DNA of 64,000 nucleotides, from positions 1,860,001-1,924,000 of the forward strand of contig NZ_JACCBH010000001.1 in NCBI RefSeq assembly GCF_013409745.1, written 5' to 3'. Positions 35,651 through 44,994 of the stretch are shown one piece after another (position 1 is the first letter of the stretch; every line of letters begins with the position of its first letter). Under the pieces are notes generated by a model. It had not been told where the DNA came from, did no database searches, and was given only the letters and a program-made list of their open reading frames with translations. This stretch comes from Microbacterium pseudoresistens. Its GTDB lineage: Bacteria > Actinomycetota > Actinomycetes > Actinomycetales > Microbacteriaceae. The position numbers and the translations under genes are program-made.

Positions 35651-37534
35651 CTACACCAGCAGCTGGTGGCGGGCGAGGTCGCGATACAGCGGCGTCGACT
35701 CGAGGAGCTCCTCGTGCGTGCCCTGGCCGACCACTTCGCCCCCCTGCAGCACGACGATGCGGTCGCTGTCGATGACGGTCGACAGGCGGTGCGCGATCAC
35801 GATGAGCGTGCGCCCGGTGGCGACGGCGTCGATGGCCTCGCGCATCCGCTGCTCGTTCACGCCGTCCAGCGACGAGGTCGACTCGTCCAGCAGCAGCACG
35901 GGAGCCTCGGTGAGCAGCGCACGCGCGATCGCGAGCCTCTGGCGCTCGCCGCCCGACAGCATCACGCCGTCTTCGCCGACCGGCGCATCAAGCCCGAGGG
36001 GAGAGCGCTCCAGCACGTCGCCGAGGTTGACGGCGCGCAGCACCTGTTCGCACTGCGCATCGGTCGCGTCGGGAGAGGCGAGGCGCAGGTTGTCTGCGAG
36101 CGTTCCCGCCAGGGTCGGCGCATCCTGCTCGACGTACCCGAAATGCGCCCGCAGCTCGTCGCGCGGGTACGTGCGCACGTCGTCGCCGTTGAGGCGGATC
36201 GAGCCGGAGGTGGGGTCGTAGAAGCGCTCGATGAGCGAGAGGATCGTGCTCTTGCCCGCGCCCGACGGCCCGACCAGGGCGAGGCGCGAACCGCGGGTCA
36301 CCGGGAACGACACGCCGCGCAGCACCTCGCGCGGTCCGCCCGTGGCGTCGCCGTCGAGCGCATCCGTGGGCTCGACGTGTGCGTCGACGAGCAGGTCCTT
36401 CGCCGCGCGTTCGGCAGAGCGGCGTGCCTCGACCACGTTCGCCGGGTACTGGAAGCGCACGTCGCGGAACTCGACGATCGGCGAGCCGGCGACCATGAGG
36501 CGCTCGCCGCGCACGGGCTCGTCGGTCGCGTCCTCCGCGGGCAGATCGAGCACCTCCTGGATGCGCCCGAGTGCGCCGAGTGCCTGGTTCACCGAGGTGA
36601 TGGCGCCGAACGCCGAGGCCAGCGGCATGATCATCATGAAGAGGAACATGATGAAGATCACGAGGCTCGCGATCGACAGTGCTCCCGCCGCCACGCGGAA
36701 CCCGCCGACGCCGAGTACGACCAGCAGCGACAGCTGCATCGCGATTCCGGCGACGGGTACGACGAGGGCCGAGATCTTCGCGATCCGCACGCCGATCCCG
36801 TACGCCTCCTCCGCCAGCCCGGTGACGGCGACGGTCTCGCGCTCGGTAGCGCCCGATGCGCGCACCGTGCGGATCGACCCCACTGCGCGCTCCACGCCCG
36901 AGGCGAGCTCGCCCACCTTCTCCTGCTGCGCGGTCGAGGCGGTGCGGATGCGTCCGCTGAGCAGCACGACGACGACGACGGATGCGCCGACCACGAGCAC
37001 GATGAGTCCGAGGAGGACCGGATCGATCACGAGCATGGCGATGAGTGCGCCGGCGAACAGCAGCACGTTGCCCACGGCATCCGCAAGGCCCTGCGTGAGC
37101 ACCGCGTACAGCAGGGTCGTGTCGGTGCCGACGCGCGAGACGAGGTCGCCCGTGCGGCGGGCGTCGAACTCGCGGATGGGAAGGTGCAGGATGCGGGCGA
37201 TGAGCTGGCGGCGGCTGGAGTAGACGACGGCGGTGCCGGTGCGCTGCAGCAGATAGTGCTGGTAGCCGGAGATCACCGATGAGACGATGACGAACGCGAC
37301 GAGCAGCCAGATCAGCGCGCCCAGGGCCTGGTTGTGCTGCACCCGGTCGATCACCTGGCCTACGAGCAGCGGCTGCACGAGCGTGGCCGCCGCACCCAGG
37401 ATGCTGAGGACGGCGACGACGATGAGCACCTTCTTGTGCTCGAGGAGGAAGGGCAGGAGCTGTCGGAACGTCGCGCGAGGGCCGTCGTCTGGTGCGCGGC
37501 GTCCGCGACGGCGTGGGGTCACCGTGGCGGACAT
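35651..37534 (-). CDS. ABC exporter, fused membrane and ATPase domains
   Basis: 627 residues. Six-helix type I exporter membrane domain (about 30-330), then an ATPase domain with Walker A GPSGAGKST, signature LSGGERQRL, Walker B VLLLDESTSSLD and a switch His in VIAHRLSTV. An insertion of about 45 residues (PANVVEARRSAERAAKDLL and EPTDALDGDATGG) sits at the start of the ATPase domain. Half-transporter, probably a homodimer; multidrug or lipid-like substrate. It lies 33 bp downstream of a small HTH gene under a strongly operator-decorated promoter. Confidence 0.93.
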   Translation of the reverse strand: MSATVTPRRRGRRAPDDGPRATFRQLLPFLLEHKKVLIVVAVLSILGAAATLVQPLLVGQVIDRVQHNQALGALIWLLVAFVIVSSVISGYQHYLLQRTGTAVVYSSRRQLIARILHLPIREFDARRTGDLVSRVGTDTTLLYAVLTQGLADAVGNVLLFAGALIAMLVIDPVLLGLIVLVVGASVVVVVLLSGRIRTASTAQQEKVGELASGVERAVGSIRTVRASGATERETVAVTGLAEEAYGIGVRIAKISALVVPVAGIAMQLSLLVVLGVGGFRVAAGALSIASLVIFIMFLFMMIMPLASAFGAITSVNQALGALGRIQEVLDLPAEDATDEPVRGERLMVAGSPIVEFRDVRFQYPANVVEARRSAERAAKDLLVDAHVEPTDALDGDATGGPREVLRGVSFPVTRGSRLALVGPSGAGKSTILSLIERFYDPTSGSIRLNGDDVRTYPRDELRAHFGYVEQDAPTLAGTLADNLRLASPDATDAQCEQVLRAVNLGDVLERSPLGLDAPVGEDGVMLSGGERQRLAIARALLTEAPVLLLDESTSSLDGVNEQRMREAIDAVATGRTLIVIAHRLSTVIDSDRIVVLQGGEVVGQGTHEELLESTPLYRDLARHQLLV

Positions 37535-37567
37535 GGGTGTGCTCGTCCTCTCGGAGATGGGATGTGG

Positions 37568-37768
37568 CTATTGTCTCCCGTACTTCTTATGCGCCGCCTG
37601 TTTCGTGACGCCCAGCGCCCCCGCGATCGCCTGCCATGAGTAGCCGGCGTTGCGTGCACGGCGCACCTGCACCTCTTCGGCGCGTGCGATCTCGCTCCGG
37701 ACGCCCGCGAGGCGTCGCAGCTCGGGCAGCGGCTCGCCCTCAGGGCCGAGGGCCTGTGCGGTGATCAT
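37568..37768 (-). CDS. Small helix-turn-helix protein, putative exporter regulator
   Basis: 66 residues from the ATG at 37768 (MITAQALGPEGEPLPEL); an in-frame ATG at 37783 would add five residues. The C-terminal HTH reads VRRARNAGYSWQAIAGALGV, then TKQAAHKKYGRQ, like sigma-70 region 4/HTH_38-type folds. The promoter geometry favours 37768: -35 TTGACA, 17-base spacer, -10 TACATT, then six bases to the ATG, so the mRNA would be leaderless. Two copies of GTCAA-N6-TTGAC flank this promoter, suggesting tight autoregulation with the downstream ABC exporter. Confidence 0.75.
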   Translation of the reverse strand: MITAQALGPEGEPLPELRRLAGVRSEIARAEEVQVRRARNAGYSWQAIAGALGVTKQAAHKKYGRQ

Positions 37769-37771
37769 GTC

Positions 37772-37787
37772 GTCAATGTACATTGAC
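37772..37787. promoter_or_regulatory. Operator copy A, GTCAA-TGTACA-TTGAC, over the -10 box
   Basis: Perfect palindrome extending to the 20-mer TCGTCAATGTACATTGACGA (37770-37789). It covers the -10 box (37775-37780) of the HTH/ABC-exporter promoter. Confidence 0.8.
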
Positions 37788-37797
37788 GATCTTCGAG

Positions 37798-37803
37798 TGT
37801 CAA
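37798..37803 (-). promoter_or_regulatory. Consensus -35 (TTGACA) of the HTH/exporter promoter
   Basis: TTGACA on the minus strand, 17 bases upstream of TACATT. This is the nearest to a full sigma-70-like consensus promoter that I found in the window. Confidence 0.75.
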
Positions 37804-37814
37804 CCCTTGTTGAC
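37799..37814. promoter_or_regulatory. Operator copy B, GTCAA-CCCTTG-TTGAC, over the -35 box
   Basis: Same GTCAA-N6-TTGAC architecture as copy A, 27 bp away centre to centre, extended here to 9-bp arms (GAGTGTCAA, 37795-37803; TTGACACTC, 37810-37818). Confidence 0.8.
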
Positions 37815-37829
37815 ACTCTTCCGGATCAC

Positions 37830-38192
37830 TCAGCGCCAGAACAGGCCGAAACCGGCGTTCAAGAGAGCGAGCACGCCGACGCTCCAGAAGAGTGCCGGGG
37901 CGACGTTTCCCCCCTTGCGCTGGCGCGCACTTCCGATGCCCAGCAGTGCGCCGATGACGATCAGCACGACGAGCTTGACGGTGACCTTGAGGTAGAAGCT
38001 CATCCCGGGCTCCCAGGAGATCCCCCACGGCGCGGCGAGCGCGAGTCCGGCAAGACCAGCGATCGCCAGGCCGACGTCCATCAGCCGGGTGAACCGGCGC
38101 TGCCCGCCGAATGCCTGGGCGACCCATGCGCCGAACAGCACGGCGAAGCCGATGAGGTGGATGAAGACGACGATCTGGCGAAGGAGCTCCAT
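37830..38192 (-). CDS. Small four-helix membrane protein
   Basis: 120 residues with four predicted membrane helices (MELLRQIVVFIHLIGFAVLF, GLAIAGLAGLALAAPWG, YLKVTVKLVVLIVIGALLG, APALFWSVGVLALLNAG). The helix layout and His in the first helix resemble small DUF2214/CopD-like membrane proteins, but I cannot name the family. TACGCT at 38200-38205 is seven bases before the ATG (leaderless). It lies between ribH and the HTH gene on the same strand. Confidence 0.75.
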   Translation of the reverse strand: MELLRQIVVFIHLIGFAVLFGAWVAQAFGGQRRFTRLMDVGLAIAGLAGLALAAPWGISWEPGMSFYLKVTVKLVVLIVIGALLGIGSARQRKGGNVAPALFWSVGVLALLNAGFGLFWR

Positions 38193-38240
38193 GCGCCTCA
38201 GCGTAGGCCCGACGGCCCCCTCGCGCTAGACAGGCGACCC

Positions 38241-38729
38241 TCAGTCCCGGGCGGCTCCCGAGCGCAGGTCGAGAACGACGCGCGCGGTGCGCAGGGCGGC
38301 ATCGGCCGCCTCGGCACCCTTGTCCTCGGTCGATCCGGGCAGTCCCGCGCGATCGATGCCCTGCTGCTCGTCGTCTAGCGTCAGCACGCCGAATCCGACC
38401 GGCTTGCCGGCATCCAGCGCGACGCGGTTCAGCCCATCGGTGGTCGCCGCCGAGACGTACTCGAAGTGCGGCGTGCCGCCCCGGATGATCACACCCAGGG
38501 CGACCACGGCATCCGCGCCGCCGGCGAAGGCCGCCTGTGCGGCCACGGCGAGCTCGAACGAACCCGGAACGCGCACGAGGCGGTGCGTCGCCCCCGCGGC
38601 GTCGAGGGTGCGCTCGGCGCCGGCGATGAGGCCGTCGGTGATGGTCTCGTGCCACGTGCCGGCGACGATGACCACGTTCAGGCCGCGACCGTCGATCTTT
38701 CCCGCCGTGGGTGCTCCTGCGCCGCTCAT
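38241..38729 (-). CDS. ribH: 6,7-dimethyl-8-ribityllumazine synthase
   Basis: 162 residues. VVIVAGTWHETITDGLIAGA, RVPGSFELAVAAQAA and VVALGVIIRGGTPHFEYVS (containing the catalytic His) are lumazine synthase motifs; GVLTLDDEQQGIDRAG is also conserved. It condenses the RibD/RibB products; usually forms 60-mer or pentamer shells. Last gene of the riboflavin operon; its ATG overlaps the ribBA stop (ATGA). Confidence 0.96.
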   Translation of the reverse strand: MSGAGAPTAGKIDGRGLNVVIVAGTWHETITDGLIAGAERTLDAAGATHRLVRVPGSFELAVAAQAAFAGGADAVVALGVIIRGGTPHFEYVSAATTDGLNRVALDAGKPVGFGVLTLDDEQQGIDRAGLPGSTEDKGAEAADAALRTARVVLDLRSGAARD

Positions 38730-40054
38730 GCGTGCTCCTTCTCGGTCGTGTCGGTCTCGGTCGTGTCGATCTCGGTCGTGCCGGGCTCGTCGGATGCGGG
38801 CGCGGCGCCCTGCGCCATGGCGGCGGCGAGTTCGGCCTCGCCGATGATGTGCCCCATCCGGTCGCGCTTGGTCTCCAGGTACTGGTGGTTGTTCGGCCCG
38901 ACGCCGACGATCAGCGGCACCTGCTCCACCACGTCGAGGCCGAGCTCGCGCAGGGCCTCGACCTTCGTGGTGTTGTTCGTCATCAGGCGCACCCGCGAGA
39001 TGCCGAGATCGGTGAGGATGCCCGCCGCGGCCGCATAGTCGCGCGCATCGGCGGGCAGGCCGAGGGCGAGGTTGGCGTCGACGGTGTCGAGTCCGTCCTC
39101 CTGCAGGCTGTACGCCCGCAGCTTGTTGATCAGGCCGATGCCGCGCCCCTCGTGCCCGCGCATGTAGATGACCACGCCGCCCTCCGCGGCGATGGTGTCC
39201 AGCGCGGCGTCGAGCTGCGGGCCGCACTCGCACTTGAGCGAGCCGAACGCCTCACCGGTGAGGCACTCGGAGTGCACGCGCACGAGTGCGGTGCTGTCGG
39301 GCTCGCCCGAGACGACGGCGAGGTGATCGGTGCCGGTGATGCGGTCCTTGTAGGCGAGGAAGCGCATCGTGCCGTGCGTGGTGGGCACGGTGGAGTCCGC
39401 GCGCAGGCTCACGCGACGCCGCACCGGCGTCGACGAGGGGAGCGGTTCATGCTCGTTCAGATAGCCGATGAGCTGCTCGATCGTGATGACGGGGATCTGC
39501 TCGCGGGCGCCGAGTTCCTGCAGCTCGGGCAGGCGCATCATGCTGCCGTCCTCCGCGACGACCTCGGCGATGGCCCCCACGGGTGCGAGCCCGGCCAGGC
39601 GCATCAGCTCGACGGCCGCCTCGGTGTGTCCGCTGCGCTCGCGCACCCCGCCGTCGACGGCGCGCAGGGGCAGGATGTGCCCGGGGCGGATGAGGTCGCC
39701 CGGCGTCGAGTCCGGATTGCTCAGCACGTTGAGGGTGCGGGCGCGATCCGAGGCGCTGATGCCGGTGGTGACGCCGACGGCCGCGTCGACGCTCACGGTG
39801 TACGCCGTGCTACGTGCGTCTTCGTTCATCGAGACCATCGGGGGCAGGTTCAGCGCATCGGCGAGCTCGGCGGGCATCGGCGCACACAGCAGCCCCGACG
39901 ACCAGCGCACCGTCCATGCGATCCACTCCGGGGTGGCGAGCTGCGCCGAGAGGATGACGTCGCCCTCGTTCTCACGGTTCTCGTCGTCGGCCACGAGCAC
40001 GGGGCGCCCGGCGCGCAGCGCGTCGAGCGCCTCGGGGATGGGGGAAAGGCTCAT
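38726..40054 (-). CDS. ribBA: RibBA: DHBP synthase / GTP cyclohydrolase II
   Basis: 442 residues. The N-terminal DHBP synthase (about 1-205) has VADDENRENEGDVIL and GHTEAAVELMRLAG. The GTP cyclohydrolase II half (about 210-410) has HSECLTGEAFGSLKCECG (the three zinc Cys), YMRGHEGRGIGLINKLRAY and MTNNTTKVEAL. It supplies both precursors of riboflavin. Its C-terminus ends in 15-bp repeats (TTEID, TTETD, TTEKE). ATG overlaps the ribE stop (ATGA). Confidence 0.97.
   Translation of the reverse strand: MSLSPIPEALDALRAGRPVLVADDENRENEGDVILSAQLATPEWIAWTVRWSSGLLCAPMPAELADALNLPPMVSMNEDARSTAYTVSVDAAVGVTTGISASDRARTLNVLSNPDSTPGDLIRPGHILPLRAVDGGVRERSGHTEAAVELMRLAGLAPVGAIAEVVAEDGSMMRLPELQELGAREQIPVITIEQLIGYLNEHEPLPSSTPVRRRVSLRADSTVPTTHGTMRFLAYKDRITGTDHLAVVSGEPDSTALVRVHSECLTGEAFGSLKCECGPQLDAALDTIAAEGGVVIYMRGHEGRGIGLINKLRAYSLQEDGLDTVDANLALGLPADARDYAAAAGILTDLGISRVRLMTNNTTKVEALRELGLDVVEQVPLIVGVGPNNHQYLETKRDRMGHIIGEAELAAAMAQGAAPASDEPGTTEIDTTETDTTEKEHA
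38740..38784 (-). repeat. Three 15-bp in-frame repeats at the ribBA 3' end
   Basis: Three consecutive 15-base units encode TTEID, TTETD and TTEKE-like pentapeptides in the disordered C-terminal tail. Confidence 0.8.
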
Positions 40055-40704
40055 CGCGAGCCTCCTTCCGTGACGGCGCCCGCGGCGCCGGAGGATTCGG
40101 TGCCGAACGCGAGCAGACGCTCCACGTGCCTGGCCAGGATGTCGGTCTCGAGGTTCACGCGGTCGCCGGTGCCGAGCGCGCCGAGCGTGGTGGCGGTGAG
40201 CGTCTCGGGGATCAGAGACACCTCGAACCAGGGCTCGGCATCCGCCGGCTCGCTCACCGCGCTCACCGTCAGCGACGTTCCCGCGACGGTGATGGATCCC
40301 TTGCTCACGACGAGCGGTGCGAGCTCGGTCGGCAGCGAGATGCGCAGCACGCTCCATTCGGCCCCCGGCCGCGCCTCGCGCACGATGCCCGTGCCGTCGA
40401 CGTGACCCTGCACGATGTGGCCGCCCAGACGTGCGCCGACGGGCATGGCCTTCTCGAGGTTGACCCGTGATCCGACCTCGACGTCGCCGATGGCCGAGAC
40501 GTCGAGGGTCTGCTTCATGACATCGGCGTCGAAGGTGTCGGCCGTCGAGCCGACGACGGTCAGGCACACCCCGCCGACGGCGATGGACTCGCCGTGCACG
40601 GCGTCGGCGGCGGCCTTCGGTGCGCGCACGGTGAGCCGCCAGCCGTCTCCCGACGGCGTGATGGCGACGATCTCGCCGATCTCCTCGATGATCCCGGTGA
40701 ACAT
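40051..40704 (-). CDS. ribE: Riboflavin synthase alpha chain
   Basis: 217 residues with the two internal lumazine-binding repeats: MFTGIIEEIGEIVAITPSGD with GGVCLTVV, and GHVDGTGIVREA with VAGTSLTVSAVSE; the second repeat ends ETLTATTLGALGTGDRVNLETD. It dismutates two lumazines to riboflavin. ATG overlaps the ribD stop by one base (TGATG). Confidence 0.96.
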   Translation of the reverse strand: MFTGIIEEIGEIVAITPSGDGWRLTVRAPKAAADAVHGESIAVGGVCLTVVGSTADTFDADVMKQTLDVSAIGDVEVGSRVNLEKAMPVGARLGGHIVQGHVDGTGIVREARPGAEWSVLRISLPTELAPLVVSKGSITVAGTSLTVSAVSEPADAEPWFEVSLIPETLTATTLGALGTGDRVNLETDILARHVERLLAFGTESSGAAGAVTEGGSR

Positions 40705-41768
40705 CAGTGCTCTCCTTCCGAGAGGTCTTCGTGCTCCGAGTGGTCTTCGTGTTCCTGCGCCGTCGCGGTCAGGCGGGCGATGGCGAGCAGGTCGTCGCCG
40801 AGGGGCAGCCATTCGACGACGAGGCGGCGGGCGGCATCGATGGTGCCGACGCCGATGTCGGTGAGCACCAGGCGCGATCCGCCCAGCAGCACGGGGGCGA
40901 TGTAGGCGAGCACCTCGTCGGCGAGGCCGGCGGCGAGGAAGGCGCTCGCGAGCGTCGGCCCTCCTTCGACGAAGACCCGCTGGATGCCGCGGTCCCGCAG
41001 ATCGCCCAGGAGCGCGTCGAGGTCGTGATCGGCATGCGCGATGACCGGATGCGGATGCCGCAGAACCGCCGCATCCGCGGGGATCGGGCGCGCGCCGACC
41101 ACGACGGGGATCGGCTGATGCGGCAGCAGCACCTCGCCGTCGCGCGCTGTGAGCGCGGGGTCGTCGGTGAGCAGCGTGCCGGTGCCGACGACGATCGCAT
41201 CGGCGGCGGCACGGCGGCGGTGCACGTCGGCACGAGCGGGGGAACCGGTGATCCATCGGCTGGTGCCGTCGTCGGCCGCGGCACGCCCGTCGAGGCTCTG
41301 CGCCCACTTGACGGTGACGTGCGGCCGGCCGAGGCGCTGCGCCACGAGCCAGTCGCGGATGAGCTCTTCGGCCGCGGCGGACTGCTCGCCGGCCTCGACG
41401 TCGACGCCGGCGGCGCGCAGGCGCTCCGCCCCGCCGCCGGAGTCGCGGCCCGGGTCGCTCAGGGCGTAGACGACGCGGGCGATGCCCGCCTCGCTCAGGG
41501 CCTGGGCGCACGGGCCGGTGCGCCCGGTGTGATTGCAGGGCTCGAGGGTCACGACCGCGGTGGCTCCGCGCGCGGCACCCGGTGCCAGCTTCGCGAGCGC
41601 GTCGACCTCGGCGTGCGGGGTGCCCGCTCCTCGATGCCACCCTTCGGCGAGGGTGGCGCCATCGGCGGAGAGGATGACGGTGCCGACCTGCGGGTTGACC
41701 CCGCGAGGGCCGCGTGCGGCGAGCGCGATCGCACGCGTCATCGCGTCGCGTTCCGCTGTCGTCGCCAT
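40704..41768 (-). CDS. ribD: RibD: pyrimidine deaminase / reductase
   Basis: 354 residues from the ATG at 41768 (MATTAERDAMTRAI), chosen because AGGAAGG lies upstream; the upstream ATG at 41792 would place that site inside the gene. The deaminase domain (about 1-145) has HAEVDALAK and VTLEPCNHTGRTGPC zinc ligands. The reductase domain (about 150-340) has VTVKWAQSLDGRAA and VFVEGGPTLASAFLAAG. The tail carries an EHEDHS/EHEDLS duplication. First gene of the operon, behind an FMN riboswitch. Confidence 0.95.
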   Translation of the reverse strand: MATTAERDAMTRAIALAARGPRGVNPQVGTVILSADGATLAEGWHRGAGTPHAEVDALAKLAPGAARGATAVVTLEPCNHTGRTGPCAQALSEAGIARVVYALSDPGRDSGGGAERLRAAGVDVEAGEQSAAAEELIRDWLVAQRLGRPHVTVKWAQSLDGRAAADDGTSRWITGSPARADVHRRRAAADAIVVGTGTLLTDDPALTARDGEVLLPHQPIPVVVGARPIPADAAVLRHPHPVIAHADHDLDALLGDLRDRGIQRVFVEGGPTLASAFLAAGLADEVLAYIAPVLLGGSRLVLTDIGVGTIDAARRLVVEWLPLGDDLLAIARLTATAQEHEDHSEHEDLSEGEH

Positions 41769-41769
41769 C

Positions 41770-41836
41770 CGCCGACCCTTCCTGAGATCCATTCATCGGA
41801 ACCGGGGGATGGGGTGTGCGCACGAGCGTCGTGTGC
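41770..41836 (-). promoter_or_regulatory. Expression platform of the FMN riboswitch
   Basis: Right after the aptamer, GCACACGA and TCGTGCGC can form an 8-bp hairpin with a three-base loop, then a C-rich run. It could act as a terminator stem or control access to the ribD ribosome site at about 41775-41785; I cannot tell which. Confidence 0.45.
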
Positions 41837-41990
41837 GTGCTGCCTCTCATCCGGACTAGCGAGGCTTCGCCTCGCATCACCGTCGGTTCCGGAATTTCAC
41901 CGGATCTACGTCGGACTCATCCTGGGGATGCGTCGTCTGTTCGCGGACTGTCACCGCCGGTTCGGATTCTCACCGACCCCGGAGCACGTT
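41837..41990 (-). promoter_or_regulatory. FMN riboswitch (RFN element)
   Basis: On the minus strand the conserved RFN blocks appear in order: GTGCTCCGGGGTCGGTGA, AACCGGCGGTGACAGTCCGC, CCGGTGAAATTCCGGAACCG, ACGGTGATGC, and AGTCCGGATGAGAGGCAGCAC closing helix P1. It binds FMN and represses the riboflavin operon 3' to it. A variable helix (GCGAGGCGAAGCCTCGC) is well formed. A TAAACT -10 box lies just upstream (42000-42005). The 277-bp ribD-mutM gap is filled by this element. Confidence 0.95.
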
Positions 41991-42045
41991 GTTGCTTCCA
42001 GTTTAGTCAACGCGGGGCGCCTCGGCGCATTCCCGCCCTGCGCGA

Positions 42046-42918
42046 CTATTTCAGCAGACGGGAGAGCCGCCGATCGGCGAGCGTCTTGCCGCCGGTCTGG
42101 CAGGTCGGGCAGTACTCCAGTGATCGGTCGGCGAAGAACACGCTGCGCACCTCATCGCCGCACACCGGGCACGCCTCGCCGCGGCGCGCGTGCACGCGCA
42201 TCCCGCGGCGTTTGGCGTCTTTGAGGTCGGCCGGGGGCTTGCCCGATGCCGTCTCGACAGCCTCGCGCAGCGTCGTGCGCAGGGCGTCGTACAGCCGGTG
42301 GACGGCCTCGTCGTCGAGCGTGCCCGCGAGGGCGTACGGCGACATGCGCGCCACATGCAGAATCTCGTCGGAGTACGCGTTGCCGATACCGGCGATCACC
42401 GACTGGTCGCGCAGCAGGCCCTTGATCTGCATGCGGCTGCCCGCGAGCAGACCCGCGAACACGTCGAGGGTGAAGTCGTCGTCGAGCGGATCCGGGCCCA
42501 GCCGGGCGATGCCGGGCACGTCCTGCGGGTCGCGCACGACGTACACGGCGAGCGATTTCTTCGTGCCCGCCTCGGTGAGGTCGAACCCGCTGCCGTCGTC
42601 GAAGGCGATGCGCAGCGCGATGGGCGACCTGCCCGGCCGCACCGGGGCCGTGGGCGAGGTCTCGTACCAGCGCAGCCATCCGGCCTTGGCGAGGTGGATG
42701 ACGAGGTGCAATGCACCCTCGTCACTCGCGAGCACGAGGTCGATGAACTTGCCGTGCCGCCGCACCCCGGTCGCACTGCTGCCGGGAACGTCGGTGATCG
42801 GCGGATCGAAGGTCTTCAGCGCCGAGATCGCCGCGACGCTCGCGCGCGTGACGCGCAGGCCCGCTGTTCGCTCCGCGAGGAAGTCGACGAGTCCCTGAAC
42901 CTCCGGCATCTCCGGCAT
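42046..42918 (-). CDS. Fpg/Nei family DNA glycosylase
   Basis: 290 residues. MPEMPEVQG gives the N-terminal Pro2-Glu3 catalytic pair; GVRRHGKFIDLVL holds the conserved Lys region; the H2TH motif shows IAGIGNAYSDEILHVARMSP; the C-terminal zinc finger has CPVCG and CPTCQTGGK. It excises oxidised bases with beta/delta-elimination. The CQTGGK end favours the actinobacterial Nei/Fpg2-like branch over classical MutM, so I leave the symbol blank. CAGGAT at 42925-42930 lies six bases before the ATG. Confidence 0.9.
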   Translation of the reverse strand: MPEMPEVQGLVDFLAERTAGLRVTRASVAAISALKTFDPPITDVPGSSATGVRRHGKFIDLVLASDEGALHLVIHLAKAGWLRWYETSPTAPVRPGRSPIALRIAFDDGSGFDLTEAGTKKSLAVYVVRDPQDVPGIARLGPDPLDDDFTLDVFAGLLAGSRMQIKGLLRDQSVIAGIGNAYSDEILHVARMSPYALAGTLDDEAVHRLYDALRTTLREAVETASGKPPADLKDAKRRGMRVHARRGEACPVCGDEVRSVFFADRSLEYCPTCQTGGKTLADRRLSRLLK

Positions 42919-42964
42919 GGGCCCATCCTGTCACCCCGCGCCGACATCGGGACAGCGGCGGTGC

Positions 42965-43549
42965 TCAGAGCCCGATGTCGATGGGCCAGTCGACGCGTGC
43001 GCGGTCGTCGCCGGGTAGCAGGGCGGCGATCCAGCCGTCATCGCGACCGCGGGCGCTGGTCAGCGCCTGACGCTGCGTGCCCTCGAACCGGAAGCCCAGC
43101 GCCCGCGCGGCGCGCGCCGAGGCGACGTTGCCCACCACCGCGCGCCACTGGATGCGGGCGAGCCCCCGCTCGTCGAAACCCCAGTCCAGCACCGCGCGTG
43201 CGGCCTCGACGAGGTAACCCCGACCGCGCGCCTCGGCCGCCATCCAGTATCCGAGCTCGGCGTTGCCGCCCGCCGCATGCTCGGCGATGTGGTGCAGACC
43301 GATGGTGCCCACCAGTGCGCCGTCAGTCGCCCCATCGACGAAGATGCCCCAGATCGTCTGATTGCCGTCGTGCCACCACTGGGCGACGAGATCGATGAAC
43401 TCCTCCGCATCGGCGCGCGTGTACGGGCTCGGCACCGTCGTCCAGCGGGGGATCTCCGGATCCTGGCAGGCTGCGGTGATCGCGTCGGCGTCGTCGATGC
43501 CCGGGGCGCGCAGGACGAGTCGTTCGGTGGTCAGGGTGACGGGCTGCAT
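42965..43549 (-). CDS. RimJ/RimL-type GNAT acetyltransferase
   Basis: 194 residues. TERLVLRAPGIDDADAITAACQD opens the fold; ELGYWMAAEARGRGYLVEAARAVLDWG carries the acetyl-CoA loop and ARIQWRAVVGNVASARAARALGFRFEG is the C-terminal half. This type acetylates protein N-termini or small amines; substrate unknown. TAGGGT at 43556-43561 lies six bases before the ATG (leaderless). Confidence 0.88.
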   Translation of the reverse strand: MQPVTLTTERLVLRAPGIDDADAITAACQDPEIPRWTTVPSPYTRADAEEFIDLVAQWWHDGNQTIWGIFVDGATDGALVGTIGLHHIAEHAAGGNAELGYWMAAEARGRGYLVEAARAVLDWGFDERGLARIQWRAVVGNVASARAARALGFRFEGTQRQALTSARGRDDGWIAALLPGDDRARVDWPIDIGL

Positions 43550-43568
43550 CCGTCCACCCTAGATCGCA

Positions 43569-44963
<1,395 letters not shown>

Positions 44964-44994
44964 TCAGTGCTTCCGGCCCGAGCCGTATTGCGGC

